Shown here piece by piece: positions 21,934 to 34,963 of a DNA stretch of 64,000 nucleotides; the stretch's first letter is position 1, and every line of letters starts with the position of its first letter. This stretch comes from Phascolomyces articulosus (lineage: Eukaryota; Mucoromycota; Mucoromycetes; Mucorales; Lichtheimiaceae). The position numbers and the translations under genes were made by a program. Below the pieces are notes generated by a model. That model saw nothing but the letters and a program-made list of their open reading frames with translations, ran no database searches and had not been told where the DNA came from. The stretch spans positions 1 to 64,000 of the forward strand of contig JAIXMP010000022.1 in assembly GCA_025677815.1 (NCBI GenBank). The letters are read 5' to 3'.

Positions 21934-24433
21934 TCAATATTGTGCAGTATAGGGTCGAGTAGCAAACATAGCCTTCAATAGCTCATTTTCGACACTTTGA
22001 TAATGCTCCCATAGACCTCTATCACCAGCATTATAGTGATAACCTTTCCGTACAATATCTACGCATCGTAAAACGTATTCTCTGGAAGTCTTGACCACCC
22101 GGACTGGTACGTGCTTTTGTGCTTCTTCCGGGTCGGTAAGTCCAAGACATGCATTCCGTACATGAATGTCCCATGCAGTAAGCAGACATGGCATCAACAT
22201 ATCTGTGCACGTATCCAATGTTACGATTAAATATTCAAACAATCGAACCAAAATAATTGCTGATCGATAGCACATCTCGAGTGCTCGTAACGTGTGAACT
22301 GAGCGCTCCTGTTCATTATATATTTCACATGCAGAAGATTCTTCATCTGTTGAAAGGATTGATAGCATCCCCGGCCCGTTCTTGTTTGCGTTTTTCAAAT
22401 TGTATTCCGCAGGTAACGTTGGCATAAATGGTTCGTGAACACTTATGACTGCCTGGTAATATCGAATAGCTACCATGATGGACGCTGCATCACAGTTGAC
22501 ATCGCCAGCAAGTCGTCGTTGAAACTCTACATCAGACAAATTGTTTTCAAAGATACTGAGCGATAATCGGAATTCCGGAGGTAAATCTTTAAAATAGAAT
22601 TCATTCAGTGCAGCTTCAGTTTTGACCAGCATTTGCAAGGGCACTGGATCACGAGTAAAACGGGTAAAATCGAGATACGGATTCAATACGCGATGCATTC
22701 GATTGGAATAATTATCCTGCCTCATTGCACGCGAAATCTTAGCGTCTTCATCTGGAAACGGGGTAGGTAAACAGTCCTCACGTGCTACATGACGCTGAAG
22801 CTCTTTCATCAAGGAGCAGGAGCTTTGACGAGTCTTATCCATGGATCGAACAATGATGCCGCGTCTATTGTGGAAAAAATCAATTCGCATTGCAAGTGTA
22901 AATAAAATCTTTTGTGAACGTTTAAAAAGTTCTTGCTCATTGGTATGAGTTGCACCCCACTTTTTTGGCATATATTCATCAACAAGCAAATGTCGTATCC
23001 GTATACATTGCTCAAAATAGCGTATTGAGTCATTCGGCCGCTGCAGATTAATATAGTATAGTGCCATAAACAAATAGGTCAAATAAGGTTCAAGTGTTAT
23101 ATCGTCAAATACATTAGCAAGTAAATATTTGGCCCGCACAATAAAATAAGAATGGACGCCCATTTGCTGTGAATAAGGAATTATATCCAGGATATGGTGA
23201 CAACGCATTGTCAGGATAGCGGCTGCCATAGCACACACAACGGGTGAAGAATCGGGATCGTCTTGATCAACGAATAATGAATAGAAAGTACCTCGGTGAA
23301 GACAGATATTGTGGTAGAATTGACATGAGAAAAATGCGTCAAGTAGCTTCAATGTAATTTGTTGTGAGCTTTCTTGCTTAAAATGTAAAACACCATCATT
23401 GATGATGTTAATTTTGTCTTCACTATTCTCTTCACATCTAGGTGTTGATGCTCCAGATGACGATGGTGATGTGGATAATGTTGATAAGTCAAACTGTTGC
23501 TTTTGTTGTTCATTATGAGTTATACATTTTTTTATTGCCTGAAAATGGGCACGACGCACAGGTGTATTGAGAATATATCGATGAAGAGTAGGTGGGATTG
23601 GATTGGAAGGTTGTTTAAACATAGGTAAGGTTGGATCTTCATCTGCTGTGTTGATAAACCCAAAAGCTCGGATTTGATGCAGTAAATCATCATACGACAG
23701 AATATTCGTTTCTATGCATAAACCATGCTTTCCAATCTTGAGTTGCCAATTCGTTGTTATAGTAGGTTGTTGCTGAATTAATTTCTGTGGTTTTCTCCTT
23801 TTAATAACTGTAACTTCCATTGATTGTGGTGGAGGTGTCGATTCTGTGGTCGTATTCGGAGAAGATACAGTGGACCCACTACTACTAGAACAATTACTAC
23901 TCATTGCTGGTAGTTCATCAGCTGAGGATTGTCTTTTTGATATTAATGGTCGTGAAATGGGATATGACAACGACGAAGACAAATTACGATCACGAACTGG
24001 TGGCATTTGCTGTAATCGTCGCATTTGTTCTTCCATGTCAATCATTAAATGTTCTAGCTCGTTAACGTTTGCCTCCAATTCATGACTATTCACCATGTCA
24101 ACATAATTAAGGTCGGGTGGTGTAGCTGGTTTCAAATAATGGCATTCAATGCCAAGGCGTTTACATCTGTGAAATAAAATTTATACTTTAATATAGCTTT
24201 TCTAGACAAAGCTTAATTGAATCAACGTTAAATTTACCTTTCACAAGGTTGACCAGAACTACATTTTTTTTTACGTTCTCGACAGCCTAATAAAAATATT
24301 AAAAAAAGAAGTTTTGGGTATAATTTTGTTTGTTTGTTTGTTTGCTTTTTCAGTTTGTTATCTTTCAAATCAAGTATATTGTCTGTATGCAATAAATACC
24401 TTCGCAAGGTACATTCTTTCCTTTGGATATCAT
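21934..24433 (-). CDS. Zn2Cys6 fungal transcription factor
   Basis: Three exons (24433-24400, 24286-24238, 24166-21934) give 771 aa. The binuclear zinc cluster is spread over all three exons: Cys10-x2-Cys13-x6-Cys20-x5-Cys26-x2-Cys29-x6-Cys36, with the usual basic CRERKKKC core. A predicted helical segment follows (ELEANVNELEHLMIDMEEQM, about 60-80), suited to dimerisation. A Ser/Pro-rich linker leads into a long helical region (about 250-720) containing DAFFSCQFYHNICLHRGTFY, the kind of middle homology region found in these regulators. Target genes cannot be inferred. The first two exons are only 34 and 49 nt, so ab initio callers would probably miss the zinc cluster. Confidence 0.9.
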
Positions 24434-25580
24434 ATTATGCTTTAAAGTTAATATAAACCTTTTAGCTGGGTGAAACCGAAGAAAATTGTTTCCTTTTGTT
24501 TTCAGTGATTCTTTTCAGCTTAATTCCGAATGTCCGCACCTGTTGGTTTTCCAGATGTTATTAACTATAATGATATAATCCTATTATTATACCCACCTTA
24601 TTATTGCTTCATTTACATAGATAATCAAGTGGCTCCTTATTGTTATTAATTAATAGAATGTATAATAAGGGTGTGGTTCTATCAGAACTCGTAGTTATTT
24701 TAATAATTTTTAGCTATGGAATGGCTTGTTCATGATTTCGTTGTCATGACAGCCTACTCTAGACTCTACCATTAACTTTTGTTGTTTTTACATTGATCAT
24801 TTTGTACCACCATATCTTTTTTTTATCAACCACTCAACCACAGACAAAGCCTGAACCAACAATGAATATATATTAGGTCCAAGGAAAATACCCTTTTACT
24901 TCTATTAAGCCTATCTTATGCCCAGCAGATATATGTATTCTTATATCGTCTTGATTGGCAGTACTAAGTCTATAATATTTTCAAAGTATAATTCATTATC
25001 CCATTTTTTCGTCTTTTCCCAAAAGGTTTTATTAGTCAGCTTAGGTTGATTCTACCTTATTATTGTGACACAAAAAATCCATCAGATAAGTAATCGTAGT
25101 ACTGACATTGAAAAATGATTCTAACGTTTGAAGAAGCTGTATAATCACAGTTAACAGTTATATAAATCTGTTATTATATAAAGTCTTAAAAAATATTAAC
25201 ATGATTGTGTTTTATGTAAATAAATGTTTTTTAATTAATTTATTTTCTGAGCTAATAATGAAGTAATACAAAAATATCAATTAACTAATATCGATCACCT
25301 ACCGTTACAATGGTTGCCGCAAATTCATCAATAATAAATAACTCTTGAATATAAAGTATCCAAGTCGTCATAGATTTTTTTTACCGCAATCCAATACAAT
25401 TCCAACCATTTCTTTTCATAAAGTTATATTACGACCTCACTCAACCCTTTCTTAAATCCAATTGTTCGTATATCATACATAGTTTTTCCACAACAATTTA
25501 TATTGGTATGCTCCCACAATGACAATGAGTACATTTTATTGAAATGAAAAATAGACAGTAAAGTAATAATAACCAACCAT
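24434..25580. other. Intergenic upstream of Zn2Cys6 gene / downstream of RPS14
   Basis: About 1.15 kb of AT-rich sequence. It should contain the promoter of the minus-strand regulator and the 3' UTR of the uS11 gene. No frame of note. Confidence 0.5.
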
Positions 25581-26492
25581 CTAAAGACGACGACCACGAC
25601 GACCGCCCTTTCTACGGGTGCTGTCGGTAGGGATGGGAGTAACATCCTCAATACGACCAATTCTCAAACCGGAACGAGCCAAAGCACGAAGAGCACTTTG
25701 ACCACCAGGACCAGGGGTCTTGGTGCCAGTACCACCGGTAGCACGGATCTTGACGTGAACAGCGTTGATACCAAGCTAATTTTTTTTATAAATGATAAAT
25801 CAATAAATTTTTTTTATATTATTGTAAATATTAAGAAAAAATATTTACCTCCTTGCACTTGGCAGCAACATCTTGAGCAGCCAACATAGCGGCGTAGGGA
25901 GAAGATTCATCACGATCAGCCTTAACCTTCATACCACCTATAGTAATGATATAATTTGAAATTAGAACGACACAAAAGGAACATGAGGAGGGGGATGCGG
26001 GCTGCAATGAAAAAAAGGGCAACCCACACGCCGCTCAGCACCTCTTTTTTCCATTCTAATCTTCCAATTAAGAAAGATTAGAATAAAGATAAAAAGAGGG
26101 GGCATGTCCTTGCCAACCAATGTATAACATTTACAGCCTGCAATTTATTTATTTTTGAAGGATGTTCAATTCGTTGATAAAAACATACCAGTGACACGGG
26201 AGATGGTTTCACGACCAGAAAGATCAGTGACGTGAACGAAGGTATCGTTGAAAGAAGCGAAAATGTGAGCAACGCCAAAGACGAGTTCACCTTCACGAAC
26301 TTGGGGACCAAGGGTCACAGTTTCGGTGGGCTTCTTGTTAGCAGCACGCTTGGACTAAATATAATTGAATACATTGGATTGTTAGAATATTTGGATAAAT
26401 AGATAGATGGGTGGATGGAAGATGTATCGTTTGATTCTTTGGATGGATGGATGCATCGATTTCGCATAGACTATTATATTTCAACATACCAT
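25581..26492 (-). CDS. RPS14: Cytosolic ribosomal protein uS11 (RPS14)
   Basis: Four exons (26492-26490, 26354-26189, 25937-25849, 25775-25581) give 150 aa, the usual length. uS11 is a small-subunit protein at the platform, near the 18S rRNA 3' end. The sequence [49 protein letters not shown] and the C-terminus [11 protein letters not shown] are family hallmarks. Exon 1 is just the ATG, immediately followed by a GTATGT donor; a 135-nt first intron then leads to TCC AAG. First introns at or just after the ATG are common in ribosomal protein genes. Codon choice is more C-ending (GTC, ACC, GGT) than in neighbours, as expected for high expression. Confidence 0.97.
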
Positions 26493-28880
26493 TTTTAGCG
26501 GATGAGAAAGAGGAAGATTAGCCAGTAGGTATTTTCTGCCCTACTTAAACCGTTTCCCCAAGCCACTCCAAATTTGGGAGGACTACGAAGACCCAGCGAA
26601 TAAAATACTCATATTTAAGTGCGGGATTACATTTTTTAGCCAATATTAGATGGGAAAAGAAAAAGAGTGTTTGAATTATACTAACATTGATGATGATGAT
26701 ATTATATTATATATACAACATCTTTCTTTCGTTCTTCTTCTTGTAACTATTTGCCTCATATAATTTTTTTTACTTGTATCTTTTTGTTAATATGTATATA
26801 TTTAAACTCATCCATACACATGATAATGAAGTCCAAAATTGGTAGCTACTCAAAAAGTCGATCTCTATATTCACAGTAATTATTAAATCATAGAAGCATT
26901 TGAAATATTTAATTTGAAAATTCTCTATGGTTACATGATTGGGGCGAATGGAAAATGAAAAGATAGACAGAAAATAGCATCAAAGCTCCACATAGAATAT
27001 TAAGGCCTTTTACTTGCTGGTGACATATCACCTTTATTAGTTTGCCATTTATATAGGTGGTAAATAATAGACAGTATTCCACTACACGTTATTTTAGTGG
27101 CCCAGCCAACATAAATCTTTAAATGATTATTTTTGTGATATATTTCCTGTCTTATAAATGAATTTGAATTAATCATGATTTTATAACACAGAGGTATTAC
27201 TTCATTCTATTTTCCATGTAAATGACTATACAATAAATTGAAATTTATTATACGATAGCTAGGCAGTATAATATATATATCATCTTTACGTTATAGGAGT
27301 TAGATGGTATAGCACATTCACATTAGTTTTATTAAGCTTATCGCAGTTTTTTTCTTTATATTTTGTATGTAATGATTGCTGCTCACAACAAGGGTGTGTA
27401 GTTGTATCAAACCACCATTAACAGTGGCATCATACGAAATAGATAAGTAGTTTCCATGTTTCATTTTTATTGCTAGTACGATATCAAGAAAGAGTTTGGA
27501 GTCATCTCTACAAAATAGCAATATATTATCCGTTATATAGCGAAAATACAAACATACAAAAAACTATTTTCCATCTAAACTAAAAATTTCTTGGTACTGG
27601 CATTTCATTTACAATAGAAATATTCACTCCTACTCCCTTACATTCACATGTTATATATACTTTTTATATGCGTGCACCTTCTCGTAAATGAGGTCAAAAA
27701 CACTTCAATATATGGTTGTGCCATGCAAAAGAAGAAGTGGATGATTGGCAGTATTTTGTCCATATATTACTAAAAAAGATGATCGCCATTCATCCGCCAG
27801 TATTAATAGTCCATAATATAATATGTCACTTACTACTTATATTAGATATATAAGGCATGTATATATTGTATAAAAAATATTATTCGCAGAATGAAATGAT
27901 AACTTAAATCGTATATGTTGGAAAACCAGGGATTAGGTTTTTTTTTAGGTGACAGAAAAAAGCAGATGAGTGATATTCATATAGTTACACAGAATCTTTT
28001 CGTGATGAGACTTATTCTCGTTGGGTTGGTAACACTTGTAAAGAACGGGTAAATTTTTATAATAAGCTTTATCACAGTCCATCAGCATCCAATGATATTA
28101 CACTATAGTCCAAGTTATATCTGTATATACATTTGCTTTTGACATAATGTTACTCTATTGACTATTAGTATGTAGTTACATTACATTTTACATCTCATTT
28201 TATCTTTGAAAATTATTGGATGGGAGAAAATCTTGCAAACACTTTTTAAAGAACCGAGAATTTTTAAAGTTTTAAATCTTAAACGTGGTCTATATGATAA
28301 TAAATCTTTATGCTTCATAATTACTCTTCTATTTTGATGGAATTCATAAGTTAGCTAGCTATTCGTTCTGCATATTAGTTACTATATGTATATATCCTCT
28401 TTCTATCTGAAAAGAACATGTCCCGGTTAAAACTATATGCAGTTATTGGATTCAAACTTCTTTCGAACACGATTGAACGGATGATGGTATAACCGAATAA
28501 CACCATTTTAAGAATATGTGATTACACTATTATTTTCTCGACTTAGTAACAAAAGAAGAAAATTGAATAATTAATAGAATATATGAAGGGTGCTAACAAA
28601 ATATGTTAAAAAATAGAAGAGGATTCAGTTTTATTTAATAATTATACTGTTATACTATAAAATAGATTAACAAATTGTATTTTACCGTGGAAAAAAATAA
28701 AATCATCAGTTTGAAAACAACACAAAATGATAACGTCGGTATTATATTTCTCCGTTTTTTTAGAGAAGAAAAAAGAATCTCTCTCTCTTTCTCTCTCTCT
28801 GTCTCTTTTCTCTTTTATTCTGTTCTGAAACTTCTACATTTATTCATACTTTCTTTGTATAAATATATATCTCATATAAA
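26493..28880. other. Long divergent spacer between RPS14 and a Zn2Cys6 gene
   Basis: About 2.4 kb, strongly AT-rich. The first 150 bp beside RPS14 are less AT-rich and contain CTGCCCTACTTAAACC and a short pyrimidine/purine mix, probably its promoter. The final 100 bp before 28881 are CT-rich. No RNA gene or frame supported in between. Confidence 0.45.
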
Positions 28881-31549
28881 ATGGCAGAAGAAAATCACCC
28901 GTCTAAACGACAACGTGTTAGTAAAGCTTGGTAGGTAATCTTTTTTATTATTATTACTGCAGCTGATTAATATAATTATTAAACCCGCAGCGACCAATGT
29001 CGACGTAAAAAAGTAAAATGTGATGGTACACTTCCACAATGCAGTAACTGCAGGACAGTAGGGCTTGAATGCAAATATAATGAAACGAACAAAAAGGTAT
29101 TTATATTTTTTTAAAAAAAATAAAGGAACGAAAAATGAGAAACATGGTCTGTGTGCCATTATTATTATTATTATTATTTTACAGCATAAAATATTAACTT
29201 TTGTTTTATTAATTAATAATCACAAAAAGCGTGGGCCACCTAAAGGTTACATCGAAGCGATTGAAGGACGATTACAACGACTAGAAGCATTACTTGGTAG
29301 TGTAGTCCAAGAAGACGATCCACGTTCACAAGCTATTATGGCTGAGCTCAATGCACCACTCCATACACCTTATGGAGAGTTAGTTCGCCCACGGCTCTTG
29401 GGAAGAGGATTCAATGAGTCAGAACATTCACCTGTATCCGCTGTTTCAACGCCAAGTAGTACGACAAGTGGACCTGGTACAACATCTCGACAAAATCAGC
29501 AGCAACAATTACAGCACCAGGGGAGAGGAAGTGGTGTCAGCAATAACACCAATAAGAATATAACTCTTGAAACAAATGATACCTTGGGAAGCCAATATAC
29601 AGACGGGAACAGCCCAGTACGCTACTACGGTAAATCTTCTGGTTACTATATGCTACGTGACAGCAAAAATTATCGTGATGGCGTGTTTCGATTCAACTCC
29701 AAGGGTTATTGCAAAGATAGCGACGAACGTCTCACATCAGTAAAAGCGATTTTATCTTTGGATCCTTATGAACTACCACCAAAAGACTTGTCGAAACATT
29801 TAATCGATCTTTACTTTGAGCATTATTATCCATTCCTTCCCATCTTGCACAAAAATTCTTTTCTAGCATCATTGGAAAGTCAAGATAGTTCAATACAGCC
29901 ACCATCACCACTCTTATTGAATTCAATTTATGCATTAGCCTCGCGTATCTCATCTGATCTACGCGTGCGCGCTGATCCAAGTTTACCCGATACAGCGGGT
30001 GATGTATTTTTTGAACGTGCACGACAGTTGCTGGATAATGAATGGGAGAACTTTACAGTCTCTACAGTCCAATCTCTTATTTTGCTGAGCAGTCATCAAA
30101 CCGGTGCGATGAAAACAGTGCGGGGTTGGTTGTATAGTGGATTGGTAAGTTTGAAGAAATGAATAATGATACATCGACCCTCTAAGGTATATACTGGAAT
30201 CAATGTGAAAAATATACGCGATTAACAGTTGGATGATCCTTTTATAGGCGTTTCGGATGCTTCAAAACCTCGGTCTCAACCGAAATTGTGATAAATGGAA
30301 GATGTCTGATATTGAAAAAGAAAATCGAAAACGCGCATTTTTTTGTTGCTTTGTGGTTGATCGTTTAGCATGTGCTATGTTCGGACGGACACCTATTATT
30401 GATGAACGTGATTATGATACGCCATTCCCAACAGCGATCGACGAAGATGACCCAAGTGTAGTAGATAATTTCCATCAACTTATTAAGCTTTGTGGCACAT
30501 TGGGTTCTGTTCTTCGACAACTTTATACAGTGTATGGTCGTCACCAGCTTTCAGTTATGTCAACACCAGATCGTGTTATATCAGCATTAGATAAGGAATT
30601 GAATGGATGGATGGCGAAATTACCATTATCTGTATTATACCGACCTCCCAACACTAGGGCAGGTGATAGAGCACCTGCACCATCATTGGAACGATGTCAA
30701 CTTCATATGCTATTTTACACAACACTAATCTTGTTGCATAGATTGTTTATTCCCGGCAAGTGCCACTCAGTAACCCCATCCGTGTTTCCAGCTGGCGCTA
30801 TTTGTACATATGCTGCTAACAAAATTCTTGACATTTCAGTATCATTGATGGAAGAAGGACGTTTGAATAATGTAAATTGCTATGCGTTATATTTTATGTT
30901 TACAGCTGGTACAATTTTCATCAATGATGCATCATCATCGGATAGCAATGCTGCTTTGGAAGCCAAAATTAACGTCAACAGAATTATGCGTGCAATGGAG
31001 CAGGTTGAAAGGACATGGAAGACATCAGCACGACACTCTAATATTCTTGGTGAATTGGCAGGATTACGAGATATTAACCTTGAAGAATGGGCAGGAGTAC
31101 AGGATGATAGACAACGCCAATTACGACAACAGCAGCAACAGCAGCAACAGGTTACATCAACACCTGCAATAGCTGTCCCAACATCTCCTGTACTGACACA
31201 TTCAACCGGTACAAGTACTGCTGCCAGTGCTAGTACTATACAGCAGCAATCTACCTCACCCTCATATAGTACAGCATCAAACCCATACCAAAATAATGAT
31301 ATACAACCAGCAACTCCAGTATCCACTACAACAATGTCATCAAAACAATCATTTGATTACGAGTTCCCCTTTGTCAATGCATACGATTCGGCGTCAGCGG
31401 ACCAAAAGGAAAAACAACAGTTTGATCCAAATAATGTGACATTTTGGGGAGTACCAATATCATTCGACGTGGAAGAATGGAACAATTATTTGAATAATCA
31501 AAACTTTCAACAACCACCAGAGGATGGATTACGTGTTTTACCAGAGTAA
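28881..31549 (+). CDS. Zn2Cys6 fungal transcription factor with MHR domain
   Basis: Four exons (28881-28930, 28991-29096, 29230-30144, 30248-31549) give 790 aa. Zinc cluster: Cys17-x2-Cys20-x6-Cys27-x6-Cys34-x2-Cys37-x6-Cys44 (KACDQCRRKKVKCDG, PQCSNC). It is followed by KKRGPPKGYIEAIEGRLQRL, the linker and coiled coil typical of regulators of the XlnR/nitrogen-metabolism type. The middle homology region spans about 250-600: HLIDLYFEHYYPFLPILHKN, FRMLQNLGLNRNCDKW, then RAFFCCFVVDRLACAMFGR. The C-terminal third is Gln/Ser/Thr-rich, ending in a Trp/Asn-rich acidic segment that may activate transcription. Regulated genes are unknown. Confidence 0.92.
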
Positions 31550-32170
31550 TCATTATCATCTTTCTTTATTGAACAGTTATATATAATTATAAAAGAAAAA
31601 AAACACATATTCCAAGCATCATTAACATTTTTCCACTTTCGTTTTTTCCCATGTATATGACATTTAAATTGATTAAACTCTTATTGCATAATTTACTCCT
31701 TAGTATGAATATCCTACTTTATTGTTTTTCTTCTTATATTCTTGTTTGATTTGTATGACGGCGTCAAAGAATAGAAGGTTCGATTTTGGCTTTTAAAAAG
31801 AAAATGGATGCACCGTTACCAGCAGCAGTAGCGCCATTACTTCTTCCCTTTCATCCCTTGGAGTTTTATTGACGTTGAAACTAGTATTTGGATAGTACCC
31901 AACTTTAATGATGCACGCGCATTTTTACGTTTACATAGAGAAATTTTACAATTTGCGTTTTGTCCACTCATGATATAAGATACAGAGAGTAGATACAACG
32001 CATATATGTGAAAACGCCACCTAATTAGGGCTTTTATGCGTTATATATAAATATATATTAATCCCCTTAGCGAAAAATCCATGGCGTTGAACATTTTTAT
32101 TATAATATCCGAATTATCTAATGATAAAGGGGGAAAAAAGAGAGGGGGGCTAACTAACGCAGCAATATCA
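31550..32170. other. Convergent 3' spacer
   Basis: About 620 bp of AT-rich sequence between two 3' ends. No coding or RNA signal seen. Confidence 0.5.
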
Positions 32171-34963
32171 TTATGAAGAAGGGACAGCAGAAGGAGGAGA
32201 CTTCAATTGACTCGCAATGGAATATAAAGATGATCCAGTGCATTCAGGTTTATTATGACGTGCCAAAGTATGACTATGATGTGGACAGAGATGATGTTTT
32301 TCTGTATTTGTTGCAAAAGATGTATGGTGCTGTTGTTTATAATGGTGATGATGGCCAGCAGTGTTTTGATGCTGACATGATGATGACTTGCGTTGTTGTT
32401 GCTGATGGTTACATTTTCCATATATACAGGATCGGCTACATTTGCTTTTGTGCTTAATACAAATAGTGGACGTTGCTTTGCATGTATTATCATCTACTTC
32501 CATATTGCACGGAAACTGATGTTGCTGACCACGTTGCGGTTGCTGAAAATGATGATGGTGATGTTGGCAACATGGAGAATGCAATATGGAGCAGTCACTA
32601 CGGTGTCGATAGTGATGATGATATTGACATTGATTATGAAGATGATGACTGCAATGGTGAAGTTGTTTGGTATTATTGAAAGGAAGGTGCGAATTATATT
32701 GGCCAGGTGGGAGTACCAAATAATACTGGTTGGTTTCCCCCGTCCCCTTGGCAATAAGCACCGTAGGCAACGTTTCTCCGAGTGGTAAAAGTTGACTGTG
32801 TCCAAGCTCCATACTGTTGTTACTTGCACCAGCAAAAGAAGTTTTATCGCCTTTTTCTTTTTCTAAAGCCAGTATTTGGGCATTTTTTAAAGCGTCAGTA
32901 TCCTTGATGGATTTTGAAGCAATGGCTGCTTCCTTTAAATCACCCAAAGAATGCGATGACTTTTTTGTTAAGTGATGTGGCAGTGATGGTTTAGGATACT
33001 TATTTTGCTGTTGCTGTTGTTGTTGTTGAGGCAAACTAATATTGATGATATCAACACTTCTTGAGGTTAACTGGGATAGGTCGGGAAGTGAATAACGCGA
33101 TAGATTTTCATGCATCCGTTCTAGTTCCACTGACACCTTTCGTGGTAAATTTTTCAAGTCTAATCCCAAATAATTTGATCTGATCTTACTAGTTTTTGGT
33201 GCACCATTAATATCTGGAGGTGGTGTCATTGGCATTAAGTGATATGGTATCATGACAGGTGGGTGCTGCTGTTGCTGCTGATTTAATGACGGTGTGGGCG
33301 AGATTGACGTGGGTGATATTGGTGATGCTACTTGAATGGGTGCTGGTCTATTATTGGACAATACCCTATTTTGTTGTCGTATACGTTGCTGCTGTTGGCT
33401 TTCCAATGTTTCCCATGATGGCGTTCGAGTTGTCCTATATGACTTACTACCAATAAATTCTCCGTTGGATGTAGAGGATTCATTTGCTGTTATTGGACTC
33501 CATGGTCCCGTAGTTGCTTCCATTGAGCTTCGAGCTGCCATATCGAGAGCATAAGGCATTGACAGGGGCTGTGGGAGTCGAGGACGATAAATTGCCTGCT
33601 GTTGTTGTGGTTGTTTTAGATCAATAGCTTGTTGTTGGGTTGTTGGTGCTACTGACATACGCGAATTGGAACCAAATGACACATATGATTCTGATGATGG
33701 TATCCGACTTGTTGGTGAAATAACTGTATCCATTACAAATGTATTTGGTTTAATAGGCGCAATACGTTGTAAATATAACTGTTGTTGTAGTGGTGGAGTA
33801 CACGGCTGCTGCTTATCCATTGGCTGCCATGATTTGCGACATTCTTGTCGATGACGCTCCTTCATACGAGCCATCAACGTTGCTTGTGAAGCCAGCCCAG
33901 CTATATTTCCATTTGATGAATTACAACCGTTACCTTTACTAGTATTAATATTGGTAGTAGTAATAGTATTAGTAACGATCGGGACCGTTTTATTAATACT
34001 ATGTCCTTTGAGTTGTTGCTGTTGCTGTTGCTGCTTAATATCGGTGGAAGGAAGCCCAGTGTCTAACGAAATCGTGGTAGATGAAGATGAAGCAGTGTCA
34101 TCATCGTTATCTTCTTCAGAGTCAGAGTCAGATACATCCGAATCAAGGATGGACGCTGTTTTTCTCTTGAATAATACTGGTTTTGTCCGAGACGAGATAC
34201 CACTATTTGTCCCTGTGATATCTGATGATGAAAATATGGATGTGTTGCTCCCTTTTTGACTAGGAGTTGAATTTACGGAATGGTTTCGACCAACCAGAGT
34301 CGTACCAGGTCTTGCCTTTGGTGCTGTCGTGGAGTAAGTAATGGTGGCGGCAAGGGGGACTCTGTTCCTGTCTTCTTTCCGAGCATTTTCAAGTACAGTA
34401 GTAGATGTGTGGAATGAATGATTAACTTTAGCTTTTGCTGGTGTAGTAAGAATATCAGCTGTTCTTGTTGCTGTAGCGGAGATTGTAGCAGGTTTTGCCG
34501 GAAGAAACCCGTTTGATATTACTGATTCTGTTATATTACCCCCAGATGATAACGGGAAATAATTATTAAGTACATAATAAATTACGTGTACCTTTTTTTA
34601 ACAGGTATTTTTTTTTTAAATCCGATCATGTTTCATACTGAACTTCTTACCTGATTGACCTATATTATTTTTTCCTGACGCATCCAATTCCAAAAAAACA
34701 TCATCATTTAAAGTCGTAGGAGAAGAATCAGTATTTTTCATGAAAGAATTGGAAATAGGTGACCCTGCTGCATACTCATTATCCGGAGCAACATTGGGAT
34801 TCTCATGATCGTTTTTCATGTTATTCGTGGCCATGATAACCGTATCATCATTATTGTCGAGTTTGAGGTGAAGGGGTTCAGGGCTGCTGAAAGACGATAT
34901 CATCGTTTGCGATACTGATAACGTCTCTTCTCTCTTTTTGTTCGCACGGCGTAAGAAACCCAT
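32171..34963 (-). CDS. Low-complexity protein with His/Cys-rich C-terminus, function unknown
   Basis: Two exons (34963-34651, 34527-32171) give 889 aa; the intron ends at AACAG and keeps frame (GQSG|ESVISNGF). No domain recognised. The N-terminus MGFLRRANKKREE is basic. Residues 100-320 are Ser/Thr-rich with an acidic Ser/Asp run (SDVSDSDSEEDNDDDTASSS). The middle has several Gln runs and Pro/Ser segments, and one more ordered-looking stretch (GLDLKNLPRKVSVELERMHE). Roughly residues 725-870 are unusually rich in His (runs of 3-5) and contain about 14 Cys, including KCSRSCIYGKCNH. This could bind metal, but the spacing fits no zinc-finger class I know. It could equally be a rapidly evolving disordered tail. 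Confidence 0.75.

Noticed and set aside
29732..30022. Minus-strand frame overlapping the second Zn2Cys6 gene
   Set aside because: It lies wholly inside a well-supported coding exon on the other strand and has no recognisable domain.
31770..31800. tRNA-like GGTTCGATT box
   Set aside because: No cloverleaf can be drawn around it, and the expected CC and acceptor-stem pairing are missing.
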